A DNA stretch of 63,416 bases, taken from assembly GCF_000285535.1 (NCBI RefSeq), contig NZ_HE610987.1:325573-388988 (forward strand), written 5' to 3'. The notes beneath the pieces are model-generated. The model did not search any database. It saw only the letters and a list, made by a program, of their open reading frames with translations, and had not been told where the DNA came from. Shown here piece after piece: positions 1 to 9,800 of this stretch (its first letter is position 1; each line of letters starts with the position of its first letter). The DNA comes from Bacillus timonensis (lineage in GTDB: Bacteria > Bacillota > Bacilli > Bacillales > Bacillaceae_L). The translations under genes were made by a program, and so were the position numbers.

Positions 1-44
1 TGGGTTGCAAACCATCGTATAGTTGCAACCCATCTGTTTTGTTT
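1..44 (+). terminator. Inverted repeat, probable terminator
   Basis: A perfect 10-bp inverted repeat (TGGGTTGCAA at 1-10, TTGCAACCCA at 23-32) is followed on the plus strand by a T-rich run. It may end a rightward transcript entering from outside the window, or serve as a two-way terminator with the flavoprotein gene that ends at 105. Confidence 0.45.
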
Positions 45-104
45 ACTAATAAATTTCTGTTTATGTTAAAAGACCAATCTAATGCACAGACCGGTCAATA
101 AATT

Positions 105-1487
105 TCAGCTACAACAAGTAGAGTCCTTTTTTATTATCTCTATATTAAACGGCGTAATTTTAGGTGTACAACAGGATTCAGATTCAAGTTGGATAATCGT
201 AGTTTCGGTTGAACAACAATCAGAAACAATATTTGTTCTACATACACCTGTTTCAGGCAACTCTAAATGTACCTCTTCGGCTCCTTTCAAGTCTCCTGTT
301 AGATATGCAACAATTGATCGAACTTGTTCATATCCCGTTGCAAGCAAGAATGTTGGAGCACGGCCATAGCTTTTCATCCCTACGATGTAAAAGTTCTTTT
401 CAGGTTGCCTCAGTTCCTTTTCACCATGTGGTCTAACTGTTCCACAGCTGTGAAGATTAGGATCAATAAGTGGAGCTAGAGCTTCCACACTTTCAACGGC
501 CGGGTCAAGATTTACCCTTATTTCATTTAAAAATGAGACATCGGGTCTAAATCCAGTACTTACAACAAGTTCATCAATATCATGGATTAAAGTTTCCTTA
601 GTTCGTTGATAGCCTTTTACAGTGATTTTCCCATTTTCCTTTTGAAGGTTATTTATATAAAATGAGGGTATGACTTTTATCTGCTCTGAATCAACCAATT
701 TTTGAATTCGGATGCCAAGCTCACCACGCGCTTCAAGACTATCATTCTCTTGACCACCATATGCTTCTTTCACATTTTGTTTCCTCATCGCCCAATATAT
801 TACAGTATTTGGATATTGTTCTTTTAACTTAGCTAGCTCAAGAAGTGCGTTAATTGCGGAATGACCACTTCCGATTACCATTACGTTTTTGTTTTTATAA
901 CGTTCTCTTATATTTTTCACTTCGGGTATTCCATAATATATCTGATTCTTCAAGGAGCGTTCTGCATTTGTCCAGATACCATTAGAAAGCGATGGGTTTG
1001 GGTTTTTCCAAGTTCCAGATGAATCAATTATAGCTTTAGCATCGAAGATTTTAGTATCTCCATCAATATCAACATATACCTCAAACGGGACTTCGTCTCT
1101 CTTTAAGCCCTTCAACTTATCTAAACCTTTTCTCGCGATACCCACTACATTTGCATTTAATTTAATATGCGCTTTCAATTCATTGAGTCGGCTTAAAGGG
1201 TAAAGGTAATCTTCTACTAACTCTTGACCTGTTGGCAAGGTAGTATCATTCGGGGACAACCAACCAGACTTCTCGAGTAACTCCCTTGAAGCTTTATCTA
1301 TATTATATTGCCATGGAGAAAACATTTTCACATGTCCCCATTCTAAAATATTCGAACCAACAGACTTTCCTGCTTCAAACAAAATAAAACTTTCACCTTT
1401 TTGAACAAGATGAGCAGCTGCTGCAAGCCCAACAGGTCCACCACCAATTATCGCAACTGGAAGATTACGTTGTTTAGACATTTCCAT
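105..1487 (-). CDS. FAD/NAD(P)-dependent oxidoreductase, flavin monooxygenase-like, with Cys-rich tail
   Basis: The protein is a two-dinucleotide-binding flavoprotein. An FAD-binding GGGPVGLAAAAHL motif lies at the N-terminus, a second GSGHSAINALLELA motif for NAD(P)H lies mid-protein, and an ATG-like STGFRPD segment lies near the C-terminus, as in flavin-containing monooxygenases. I chose the ATG at 1487 because AGGAGG sits 9 bases upstream; a longer frame starts at 1547 but would overlap the acetyltransferase gene. The last 40 residues are unusual, with three vicinal cysteine pairs (DCCS, SCCTP and a terminal TCCS). It is the third gene of an operon with a GNAT enzyme and a MarR regulator, 13 bases after the GNAT stop. 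ArsO-type monooxygenases occur in arsenic operons, so a role in metalloid or organoarsenical handling is inferred, not proven. Confidence 0.8.
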   Translation of the reverse strand: MEMSKQRNLPVAIIGGGPVGLAAAAHLVQKGESFILFEAGKSVGSNILEWGHVKMFSPWQYNIDKASRELLEKSGWLSPNDTTLPTGQELVEDYLYPLSRLNELKAHIKLNANVVGIARKGLDKLKGLKRDEVPFEVYVDIDGDTKIFDAKAIIDSSGTWKNPNPSLSNGIWTNAERSLKNQIYYGIPEVKNIRERYKNKNVMVIGSGHSAINALLELAKLKEQYPNTVIYWAMRKQNVKEAYGGQENDSLEARGELGIRIQKLVDSEQIKVIPSFYINNLQKENGKITVKGYQRTKETLIHDIDELVVSTGFRPDVSFLNEIRVNLDPAVESVEALAPLIDPNLHSCGTVRPHGEKELRQPEKNFYIVGMKSYGRAPTFLLATGYEQVRSIVAYLTGDLKGAEEVHLELPETGVCRTNIVSDCCSTETTIIQLESESCCTPKITPFNIEIIKKDSTCCS

Positions 1488-1500
1488 TTTCTTTTTCCTC

Positions 1501-1998
1501 CTAAACGAACAATTTCTCCATGGCCATGACATCAATATATTGATCATCTATTTTTCCTTGTTTTTTAAATACGCCCACTTCCCGAAATCCTCTTTTTTTA
1601 TATAACCCTTGACCTAGCTCATTGAACGGAAAGGTGAATAAGACAATTTTATGGAATGAGTTTTCCTTAGCAAGCTCCTCAATTGAAGAAAGTAAATTTC
1701 CTCCTACACCTCTGCCACGATACTCCCTTTTAACATAAACAGATAAATCAGCAACCCCATCATATGCCGACCGACTATTATACTGATTTAAACTTGCCCA
1801 ACCTACAATCTCTCCCTCTATTTCGGCAATTAAGACCTTATAACGATCCGTATGACGCTGAAACCATTCAAGCATAAAAGCCTTATCTTTTATTGAGGTT
1901 TCCAAAGTCGCGATTCGATCTACAATTCCCTCATTATAAATGGAGAGAATACCTTCAACATCATTAATACATGCGATTCGAATTTTGAGATTACTCAT
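1501..1998 (-). CDS. GNAT N-acetyltransferase, phosphinothricin/arsinothricin acetyltransferase-like
   Basis: A 165-residue single-domain GNAT protein that would transfer acetyl from acetyl-CoA to an amine. The pyrophosphate-binding loop is visible as YRGRGVGGNLL and is followed by the family pattern GLYKKRGFREVGVFKKQGKIDDQYIDVMAMEK. The N-terminal IYNEGIVDRIATLE segment is typical of the phosphinothricin acetyltransferase group, which includes ArsN1 enzymes that acetylate the arsenical antibiotic arsinothricin. AGGAG lies about 12 bases before the ATG. It sits between the MarR regulator (15-base gap) and the Cys-tailed flavoprotein. The ArsN1-like assignment rests on remembered family pattern and context; another amino-acid-like toxin is possible. 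Confidence 0.8.
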   Translation of the reverse strand: MSNLKIRIACINDVEGILSIYNEGIVDRIATLETSIKDKAFMLEWFQRHTDRYKVLIAEIEGEIVGWASLNQYNSRSAYDGVADLSVYVKREYRGRGVGGNLLSSIEELAKENSFHKIVLFTFPFNELGQGLYKKRGFREVGVFKKQGKIDDQYIDVMAMEKLFV

Positions 1999-2013
1999 TT
2001 CACTATATCTCTC

Positions 2014-2466
2014 CTAACAGTTCCGTTTTTCATTACTACTTCCGCAACATAATGATGATTTTGTCATCACCTCAGCAAGAAAGTTTACTGCACGTTGCGT
2101 TGTCTCACGTTCAAATTCAGTCATCTCACTAAAAATCTGATTCAAGAAACTATTCACCTGCTGATCAATACCTGTAGCGACCTTTTTCCCTTTTTCTGTT
2201 AACGACAAAACACTAACTCGCTTGTCTTCTGTAGAAGGTTCCTTACTTACAAGCTCCATTTTAATCAGAGTTTGAATTTGCCTACTAAATGTTGTAATTT
2301 CAATCCCAAGCAAATCTGCAACTTGTTGCATAGTTGGATTAGTATTTACGTCTATTTCGTAAAGGATATGACTTTGAACGGCAGATACATCAACCCCATC
2401 AACAGAACAGCAGGTTTTATTTAATAAACCAAAATTCCTTGTAATGGATTGAAATGATTTCCTCAC
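2014..2466 (-). CDS. MarR family transcriptional regulator with Cys pairs
   Basis: A 150-residue winged-helix regulator. The MarR core is clear: an HTH (PTMQQVADLLGIEITTFSRQIQTLIKMELV) followed by the wing segment STEDKRVSVLSLTEKGKKVA. The start is GTG with AAGGGGG seven bases upstream. Two cysteine clusters stand out: TCCS near residue 19 and CCGS plus a final Cys at the C-terminus. Vicinal thiols could bind As(III)/Sb(III)-type inducers or sense oxidation. It is the first gene of the operon and its promoter carries two copies of a palindrome, so autoregulation and control of the two downstream genes is the natural reading. Confidence 0.88.
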   Translation of the reverse strand: MRKSFQSITRNFGLLNKTCCSVDGVDVSAVQSHILYEIDVNTNPTMQQVADLLGIEITTFSRQIQTLIKMELVSKEPSTEDKRVSVLSLTEKGKKVATGIDQQVNSFLNQIFSEMTEFERETTQRAVNFLAEVMTKSSLCCGSSNEKRNC

Positions 2467-2491
2467 AGAATAGCCCCCTTATTAGTTGTTA

Positions 2492-2503
2492 ATTACAAGT
2501 AAT
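2492..2503 (-). promoter_or_regulatory. Putative MarR operator, leader copy
   Basis: The sequence ATTACAAGTAAT is a palindrome of ATTAC and GTAAT arms around two bases. It lies between the promoter and the marR start. An identical copy is found 75 bases upstream. Confidence 0.6.
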
Positions 2504-2544
2504 AAAATACTGAATTTCCATAAATAGGTTTAAAATATAATTAT

Positions 2545-2573
2545 TTTATAACATTATCACTTGATTATTACAA
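2545..2573 (-). promoter_or_regulatory. Promoter of the marR operon
   Basis: On the minus strand TTGTAA, a 17-base spacer and TATAAA make a plausible sigma-A promoter about 80 bases before the marR start. Its -35 element overlaps the upstream palindromic operator. Confidence 0.6.
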
Positions 2574-2578
2574 GTAAT
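2567..2578 (-). promoter_or_regulatory. Putative MarR operator, -35 copy
   Basis: A second ATTACAAGTAAT palindrome covers the -35 hexamer of the marR promoter, where binding would block RNA polymerase. Confidence 0.6.
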
Positions 2579-2734
2579 TAATTCGGATGTTTTATTTATT
2601 TTTGTGAAAATCAGCTATTCAAGTATTTGAAGGTTGAACATTTCTTCAGACTAAATACTACTGCTAAGAAAGTAATAAGATTATTTCAAATAGGTTTGTG
2701 AACTTACTTAATAAGACATACCTCCTTTTTCAAT

Positions 2735-2761
2735 GAAAAAACACCGCCAGATTGGCGATGT
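2735..2761 (-). terminator. Intrinsic terminator after the YkyA-like gene
   Basis: On the minus strand ACATCGCC and GGCGGTGT pair across a 5-base loop (one G-U pair) and are followed by six Ts. It lies 70 bases after the stop at 2831. Confidence 0.8.
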
Positions 2762-2830
2762 GTAAGATTTATATTGGTTTTTCTGGGAGATATGTTCATA
2801 AACATCTCGTTCTTTTCTCTTTTAACTCAT

Positions 2831-3469
2831 TCATTTCATAAACTCTTTTTCTACTTCAAAATATTGTTCAGAATATCGATTAAATTCTTTTATAGCTTCA
2901 CCCATGTCTTGGGTACGTATATTTATATCATTTATCTGTTGAGTAAGGCTATCTATTCTAATTTTATCATCCTCAAATTGTTGATAAAATGTATTCTGTA
3001 ATTCTAAACTTTCATTGTAGTCTTCAAAAAAGGAGTCTATCCGTTTCTTCCGTTCGTCCATAATCGTCACTAGATTTGTTGCTTGGTTCTTTTGATCCTC
3101 ATCTTGTATCTTATTAATATTTTTCTTTATCTTTGACAACGTATGATAAGCTTTAGTGAAGTTTTCCTCTGCTTCCTTTACTAGCTGTTGTTGTTCTTTT
3201 ATGAAAGTGAAGCCTTCTTCAACCTTCTGATTAATAATATCTTTATCATTTATAGTAAGATTTATCAATTCATTATATAGTGCCTGCGCATTTTTTCTAG
3301 TTTCATATAGTTCTAGTTGAGTAGCTGCAAATTTTTTTTCAAACTCTGCTGATTTCGCCATTATTTTATAGATTTTGGAAGCCTGTTTTTTATCGAACTG
3401 GCATCCTTTAAGAATCAAAATAAAACTCATAATAATCGCCAACGCAATTAGTATTCGTTTCTTCTTCAA
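2831..3469 (-). CDS. YkyA-family putative cell-wall binding lipoprotein
   Basis: A 212-residue protein with a signal peptide ending in a lipobox (ILKGC, Cys23), so it is probably anchored on the outer face of the membrane. The rest is almost entirely charged, helical and heptad-like (SAEFEKKFAATQLELYETRKNAQALYNELI and following), as in the YkyA family of Bacillus. The start is TTG with AGGGGG nine bases upstream. It follows the deacetylase gene after 21 bases on the same strand, so the two may be co-transcribed. Its biochemical function is not established; cell-wall binding is the family label. Confidence 0.8.
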   Translation of the reverse strand: MKKKRILIALAIIMSFILILKGCQFDKKQASKIYKIMAKSAEFEKKFAATQLELYETRKNAQALYNELINLTINDKDIINQKVEEGFTFIKEQQQLVKEAEENFTKAYHTLSKIKKNINKIQDEDQKNQATNLVTIMDERKKRIDSFFEDYNESLELQNTFYQQFEDDKIRIDSLTQQINDINIRTQDMGEAIKEFNRYSEQYFEVEKEFMK

Positions 3470-3490
3470 CCTAAGTTACCCCCTACTACT

Positions 3491-4402
3491 TTAGTTTACT
3501 GAATGGCACCGCCCTTTACATGAAAATGTCAATGGTGACATATCATTAGTCAATACTTTTGTTGTATAACCCTGTTCCTTAATATAGCTTAGTAGTTTGG
3601 GTAAATGTTTTACTGTCTCACGTGTATCATGAAGAAGGACTACTGGGGTTACACCTGATTGTTTCATTTTTTGTAAGGCTTGGATTGTATGTTGAACATA
3701 ACGTTCATCATTTAGTTCCCAATCAAGACTATCTACATTCCAATCCCAAACCTTAAAATTATGTTGGTTTAGTACATAGCGCATATTTTCTGTTAAATAA
3801 GGAATACTTCCATAGGGTAGGCGGATAACTTCAGAACGCACACCTGTTACTTCTTCGAGTATCTCTTGATTTTTTACCATTTCTTCTGTTGGGGCAGCTT
3901 CGTTACTATAAATCTTATGTACATCATGTGTTATACCATGCAGTGCAAGTCCTAGGCCCTCCTCTTGCATACGTTTCACGACTTTTGGATGTTCTTTTAT
4001 TTTTGGACCAATCATAAAAAATGTTGCTTCCATCTGATAATCATGTAAGATATCCAATAAGTCGTCTGAAACATTCGATGGGCCATCATCAAATGTAAGG
4101 TAAATCGCATTTTCCTGCTTATCTATCTTATTTTGCATAGCAATCTCTTTTTTTCTAGCAACTTCTCTTTTTTCATTTTCGCTTTCAACAATAGATTTAC
4201 TTAACGTTGAATCAGCAAAAGCTACAACCGGCTCTACAGAAAACGGTATCATTTCCGTTGTATTTGCAATAGTAAGGTCATGTCCCTTCGCTGTTTTCTT
4301 TTGTTCGTCACCAATAAGTCCAGATAATAGCACAATGATGATGGTTAAGAGAACAGAAACTGCAATCTTCCCTCTTTTGTTTAACCTCCTACGTCTACGC
4401 AC
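3491..4402 (-). CDS. Membrane-anchored polysaccharide (peptidoglycan/chitin) deacetylase
   Basis: A NodB-fold deacetylase, expected to remove N-acetyl groups from cell-wall glycan. The conserved motifs are present in order: TFDDG (catalytic Asp and metal Asp), HGITH (metal His pair), RLPYG, DWNVDSLDW and LLHD. The N-terminus has an RRRRR patch and one membrane helix (IAVSVLLTIIIVLLSGLIG), which suggests an outward-facing membrane-anchored enzyme. I place the start at GTG 4402, preceded by GGGGG; the longer frame from 4483 would begin inside a perfect palindrome and add Cys-rich sequence unlike the family. It lies upstream of the YkyA-like lipoprotein. A second, PdaA-type deacetylase is at 61431-62237. 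Confidence 0.85.
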   Translation of the reverse strand: MRRRRRLNKRGKIAVSVLLTIIIVLLSGLIGDEQKKTAKGHDLTIANTTEMIPFSVEPVVAFADSTLSKSIVESENEKREVARKKEIAMQNKIDKQENAIYLTFDDGPSNVSDDLLDILHDYQMEATFFMIGPKIKEHPKVVKRMQEEGLGLALHGITHDVHKIYSNEAAPTEEMVKNQEILEEVTGVRSEVIRLPYGSIPYLTENMRYVLNQHNFKVWDWNVDSLDWELNDERYVQHTIQALQKMKQSGVTPVVLLHDTRETVKHLPKLLSYIKEQGYTTKVLTNDMSPLTFSCKGRCHSVN

Positions 4403-4474
4403 CTTATATCCCCCATTGCTAGATTGATATTTTTCTACAAATAGAATCATATATCTACAAAATTCGCATTCTAC

Positions 4475-4504
4475 AATTACCATATCATAGATGATATGGT
4501 AATT
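4475..4504. promoter_or_regulatory. Perfect 14-bp palindrome, putative operator
   Basis: AATTACCATATCAT (4475-4488) and its exact reverse complement (4491-4504) flank two bases. It lies about 75 bases upstream of the deacetylase start and 185 bases upstream of the divergent VOC gene. No T-run follows on either strand, so an operator is more likely than a terminator. Confidence 0.55.
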
Positions 4505-4689
4505 AAAAGGAAATTTTGCGATAACTAGACAAATAAAATCAATTTTTTACACATAAAAAATCCTGTATCTAGACATTATGAAGAATTGACTTAAACAAAC
4601 GAAGATGGCTATTTTAATAAATTGGTAGGAAAAAGGGACATAAATAGGGAATTACTCGATAGACATACTAAATAAAGGAGAGCTAGTTC

Positions 4690-5064
4690 ATGAGTAAATC
4701 ATTTATTGAACAAGTACATTATATTAGAATTCCGGTAAAAGATTTAGAGCAGTCTGCACAATGGTATAGAGACATATTAGGGCTTCAATTATTAACTATT
4801 ACTGAGGGTCCATATGCCATTATAAAAGTTAATGAGGGACCCTTTTTACTTATCTTAGTTCCTACTGAAGATGATACATTTGCACATTTTACAATTGATA
4901 CTGTTCCAGCCTTTAGCATTGGTTTTACTAGTCCAGAATTAACTAAATTCCATACACACCTTATTGAAAATGGTGTTCAGGTTGAGGATATTAAAGAAGA
5001 TAACGGACATTCCTATTTCCACTTTTTTGATTTAAATGGCAATAAATTTCAAGTACACTGGTAA
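4690..5064 (+). CDS. VOC (glyoxalase/bleomycin-resistance) family protein
   Basis: A 124-residue protein with the paired beta-alpha-beta-beta-beta layout of the vicinal oxygen chelate fold: VHYIRIPVKDLEQSAQWYRDILGLQLL at the start and FFDLNGNKFQVHW at the end. The candidate metal ligands are an N-terminal His and the Glu/His positions of the second half, but substrate cannot be read from the sequence. AAAGGAG precedes the ATG. It is one of few plus-strand genes, stands alone and is followed by a terminator. Confidence 0.85.
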   Translation: MSKSFIEQVHYIRIPVKDLEQSAQWYRDILGLQLLTITEGPYAIIKVNEGPFLLILVPTEDDTFAHFTIDTVPAFSIGFTSPELTKFHTHLIENGVQVEDIKEDNGHSYFHFFDLNGNKFQVHW

Positions 5065-5100
5065 GCTTGTGAAAGGTCGCACTATCGTTGAATAAGAAGA

Positions 5101-5133
5101 AAAACACCGCTAAAATTTTTTGCGGTGTTTTTT
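5101..5133 (+). terminator. Intrinsic terminator after the VOC gene
   Basis: AACACCGC and GCGGTGTT form the stem and a T-run follows. The A-run on the left arm could let it also work for minus-strand transcripts of the dus gene. Confidence 0.85.
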
Positions 5134-5299
5134 GTATGTTATTTAGTTTGCGAGACGGGTTAATTTAAATTTTGTAATTCAAAACAGAACCCGTTACTGT
5201 TGACCCGTTTTTTCAAACGTTTAAAACTAGTGGAAAACACTTCACATTGGATGATAGTAATCACATTTAGTGTGATGCAGTAGTGTTTCTTATATAGGA

Positions 5300-6265
5300 T
5301 TATTCATTCTCTAACACATAGCTATCAAGCAATTCACGCACTTCATCTGTTGACTTTGCGCTCATCAATTGATTTCGCAACTCACTAGCCCCTCGAAACC
5401 CCTTGACATAAATCTTAAAAAAGCGACGAAGTTGTCCCAAAGAACGTGTTTGTAAATGTGCATACTCATCAAAAAGGTCGAGATGCAATCTTAATAGATT
5501 AAGCAATTCCGTACTGCTATGTTCTTTCGGTTCCTTTTCAAAGGCAAACGGGTTTTTGAAAATACCGCGCCCAATCATAACCCCATCAACACCGTATTGA
5601 TTTGCGAGTTGCAAGCCAGTTTGACGGTCAGGAATATCCCCATTAATCGTCAAAAGTGTATCTGGTGCAACCTCGTCACGAAGTTTCTTGATTTCCGGAA
5701 TCAACTCCCAATGAGCATCAACTTTGCTCATTTCCTCTCTTGTCCGCAAATGAATCGATAAATTCACAATGTCTTGCTTCAATATATGTGTTAGCCATTC
5801 ACGCCATTCATCTACATCCTTGTAACCAAGCCTTGTTTTTACACTGACGGGCAGTCCTCCCGCTTTTGCTGCTTGGATTATTTCAGCTGCAACTTCCGGA
5901 CGACGGATGAGACCGCATCCCTTTCCGTCATCTACCACATTATCTACTGGACAGCCCATATTGATATCGATACCCCGATATCCTTGTTCAGCCATACCGA
6001 TACTCATTTTCTGAAAGTTTTCAGGCTTATCACCCCATATATGAGCCACAATTGGTTGTTCATCTTCTGTATAAGTTAAACGCCCGCGCACACTTTGCTG
6101 CCCCTCTGGGTGACAATAACTGTCCGTATTTGTAAACTCCGTAAAAAACACATCAGGTCTCCCCGCTTTACTCACGACATGACGGAAAACAACATCTGTC
6201 ACATCTTCCATTGGTGCAAGTATAAAAAATGGCTTTGGTAAATCACGCCAAAAATTGTCTATCAT
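5300..6265 (-). CDS. dus: tRNA-dihydrouridine synthase
   Basis: An FMN enzyme that reduces specific uridines in tRNA to dihydrouridine using NADPH. Family hallmarks are [12 protein letters not shown] near the N-terminus, the [18 protein letters not shown] segment with the catalytic Cys in GKGCG, SVKTRLG, and the phosphate-binding [18 protein letters not shown] near the end of the barrel. The C-terminal helical domain ([30 protein letters not shown]) is also present. The ATG at 6265 gives the usual length; AGAGAGG lies 13 bases upstream and in-frame TTG codons between them are alternative starts. It is monocistronic. The closest Bacillus subtilis comparison would be a YfjN/DusB-type enzyme, but the exact site specificity is unknown. 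Confidence 0.88.
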   Translation of the reverse strand: MIDNFWRDLPKPFFILAPMEDVTDVVFRHVVSKAGRPDVFFTEFTNTDSYCHPEGQQSVRGRLTYTEDEQPIVAHIWGDKPENFQKMSIGMAEQGYRGIDINMGCPVDNVVDDGKGCGLIRRPEVAAEIIQAAKAGGLPVSVKTRLGYKDVDEWREWLTHILKQDIVNLSIHLRTREEMSKVDAHWELIPEIKKLRDEVAPDTLLTINGDIPDRQTGLQLANQYGVDGVMIGRGIFKNPFAFEKEPKEHSSTELLNLLRLHLDLFDEYAHLQTRSLGQLRRFFKIYVKGFRGASELRNQLMSAKSTDEVRELLDSYVLENE

Positions 6266-6718
6266 AGTCAAACTCAAACCTCTCTTTATGGGATACAAGG
6301 TAGTCTCAAAACTTTTTATAAATGTTCCTGCTTATTTAAAACATATACCATGCTTTAGTACCTTTTATCAAAGTTTAGTCAATTTTAAACACTAATAATA
6401 TTTTCCATTCTTCTTTCCCATTTACTTAAGTAATGAATATTCCTCTTTCATCCAATGAAACAAGGAAACCTAACAGTACACTTTTACTATAATAGCTATA
6501 AATGTCTTGGTTGACAATTTCATTATCTTGGAAGACGTATATTATGTAGTCTCTAGGATTCTAAATCTTTTGATTATGAATTTTTTTATAAGAGAATACC
6601 AAAATTTCGAAATAAGAAATGTAGATAAAACTTTTCGTTTTTATTCTATTATTAAACTGTGTTCCTTTTTGTTTTTGAAGGATTGCTAAAAATTCAAAAA
6701 ACCATCATGCTTGCATAA
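6266..6718. other. Intergenic region without recognised gene
   Basis: AT-rich spacer between the dus start and the terminator of the fructan operon. It presumably holds the dus promoter. A 60-codon plus-strand frame at 6507-6689 has no ribosome binding site and no recognisable features, and I do not call it. Confidence 0.5.
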
Positions 6719-6755
6719 CAAAAATATAGGGAACCCTATTCTTTTAGAGTTCCCT
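6719..6755 (-). terminator. Terminator of the fructan operon
   Basis: On the minus strand AGGGAAC and GTTCCCT pair and are followed by ATATTTTTG. It lies about 50 bases after the stop of the large GH32 gene. Confidence 0.75.
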
Positions 6756-6807
6756 TACCTTACTATCATTCCCTGTACAATTACATATCTTTTTATTTAT
6801 TCTTAAA

Positions 6808-9800
6808 TTAATTTATTTCAGAGGAAAGGATCCATTCCTGACGCTCCAGTCCAGGATTAGAATCATTAAGTATTAAAACTCCTTCTTCTGAAATCTCAAG
6901 AACTTTGCCATTATGAACAGAGGAGATTGTAATGGTTCCATTATCATTATTCGCAATAATCCACCGCTGATTATTATAGCCAAGATAGTTGTACAACTGA
7001 ATTCTATCTTGCCCTGTATCCAAATCCAGTGCTCTGCTTCCTTCTTTACGTATGGAATATGAACCGTGCTCATCACCTGTTGGAACTAAGGTCCAAATCG
7101 TTGCAATACCTGCATCGCCTATTGTCACTGGCTCACCGTTATCAGATTTTGCAGAATAAATTGCTTGACCTGTTGCTTTATTAGTAAAGCTTGTATAAGT
7201 TAAGTTTGCTTTGGATAAATTGCTTACATGAACATTCTGATATGACGCTTCCCCACCGAATACATTCACACCAAAATGGCCTTCTGCAAAGGATCCATCC
7301 TGCACATCTATGATTTTCTGACCATCCACGAAAATCTGGATGTGGGGGCCCTTCGCTTCAATTTTTACCTTATACACTTTGCCAGGTTGAATAAAAGCAG
7401 GAACCTTTTCAATAACCATACGCTCCTCAAATAAACCTTCAATTTTGTAAAAGAGTCGAAAAGCCTTCATATTGGGGTCAAGATTAAAGTAATAGCCACT
7501 TCTTCCATCTTCACTTGCCCGGAACAAAACGGATCCCGCTCCTCCGGATTCGCCCAGCATCATATCTGCTTCATACGTAAAATTCCCGCCAGTTTCCTGT
7601 GCCATATAGTTTGCATCACTTGTATGCGTACCTCGGATTCCACTTTCGGTAATAGTCCATTTTGCAGCAGTGAGGTCCGATTTCCAACCAGTAAGATTAG
7701 TGTAGAATTCTCCATCATACACCCTTACAACTACACTTTCTGAGGTCTTTCCATCCGGTGTTGAAGCTAATATTGTCGCCTCACCTTTACCTTGAGCCAC
7801 TAATACTACTTTAGAATTCTGGGAGGAATCAATCTTCACTACATTTGAATTATTTGACTTCCATATAATGGGCTGAGTGCCCTTTCCGTTTCCATTTTTC
7901 ACAGAAGCAAATAATGTTAACGAATCACCAATATTCAACTCTCTTTGATTTGAATCTATTACAATCCGAGTTTCCTTATCACTGTTTTGGTTCCAAGTGT
8001 TTGCAAATGAGTGTACTTTTAATGAAACAACCTTCACTTCCCCACCTTTTGTGTAGAAGTTCATATTACGACTTGAGGGATCCGGGAAAATCACTTCAGA
8101 AAAGACAATCTTTCCGTCATTCGCAAAGACTTCAACAGAGGAATCATCGACAAAGATATTTAATTTGATTCGCTTATTTTCTGGTGCTAAAGGTGCTTCT
8201 TGTAAAGTGGAAAATAATCTTGAAAAATCAGTTTCTCCTGATTCGGCACGTTCGACAAATAGTTTCTTTTCTCCCGTTCTGTACCCAATAACCGTTTTTT
8301 GATTAGCACCTTCACGAACTGTAAAACCAAATTCGGTTATGGTACTTGTGGTGGGAATTTCAACCTCTGCTTCTATTTCAAATGCACCCTCAGAGATTCC
8401 CTTCAACAAGTTTGCAGAGTTATTCGGGTTTATTACCTTGTTCTGTGTCTGAAATATAGTACTTTTGATTGACTGCAATTCTTTAATAGGAGCCTGTGCC
8501 AGTCTTATCCCATCATTTGTCTTTATTAACCTAACTTCTCTAGGAATGGTAAGTTCACCCTTCCAGCCAGAAGTTGGAAAAGCGAAAGGATAATCCCAGT
8601 TGGTCATCCATGCCAGCATTACACGACGGTTATCAGGCATATTGGAGAAGGACATTGATGCATAAAACTCTTTACCATAATCTGTTTTTAATACTTTACC
8701 TACTGGATTTTCATTCACAAATTTACCATCGGCAGTTAAGTGCCCTACAAAATACTCTGCATCTGAACCTTCTGTTTTCGGATTCGCACCTGTGCTGATC
8801 ATTAAAACCCACTTTTTCTCTTCTGTACCTTCTACCTGAAGTTCAAAAAAGTCAGGGCACTCCCATACACCGCCACGAACATACTCACCATATCCAAAAT
8901 TATCTGTGTGCTTCCAATTAATTAGGTTAGTAGAAGTAAAGAAGCGAATATGGTCTCCTCCCGATACAACCATTACCCATCGGTTATTTTCCTCATCTCG
9001 AACTACCTTAGGATCTCGGAAATCCCATCCACCTGGATCTTCTCCAGTTTTACCCGGATTTTCTATCACAAACGGACGATCCGTTGAATATTTCCAAGTA
9101 CGTCCTTCATCCGTACTATAGGCAAGGCCTATACGTTGGTTCCCGTTGTATCTATCTGGATTAAAGGAAGTATAGTAGGCAATAAGACCTTTACCTCCAG
9201 AATTAGTGAACAATCCAGAATCATTATTAAGGTCTGCAACAGCCGAACCAGACCAAACATGCCCGTAATCATTCCACGGTAAAGCAATAGGGAGCCGCTT
9301 CCAATTTACTAAATCTTTACTTACAGCATGGGCCCAAGTTCCTCCGTCTTGATGGAACAAATGATACTCACCTTCGTAATAGACTAGACCATTTGGATCA
9401 CTTACAGAGCCGCGAGCTGGAGTATAATGATAATCGGGCCTATATTTTTCATTGTAATAGTTTGATAGTGGAACAAAATATACGTCCTGGAAACTAGCAG
9501 ATCCTGATGTAACGGTAAATCCTACAAAGCCAGACTTGTTTTCATCATCTGTCAATTTAATAGCCGCATCTGAAAAGCCATCAACATAAAGTTCGATTTG
9601 TTCTCCGTTTGTTTTAATTTCAAGATGGTGTTTAGTACCATCTCCGGTTTTATAGGTGCGGTCAGATGTTTTGAGAACTGTACCGTCAGCCTTTTTCAAT
9701 TGAGCTCTAACTTTATTTCCCTCTTTAATGAGTGCAGCCAAATAACCAGTGGTTCCCTGTTCATTTGTTCGAAATGCTAGTGCTGCTTCCGATTGATTTT

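Noticed and set aside
6507-6689. 60-codon plus-strand frame
   Set aside because: No ribosome binding site, hydrophobic random-looking sequence and no family match.
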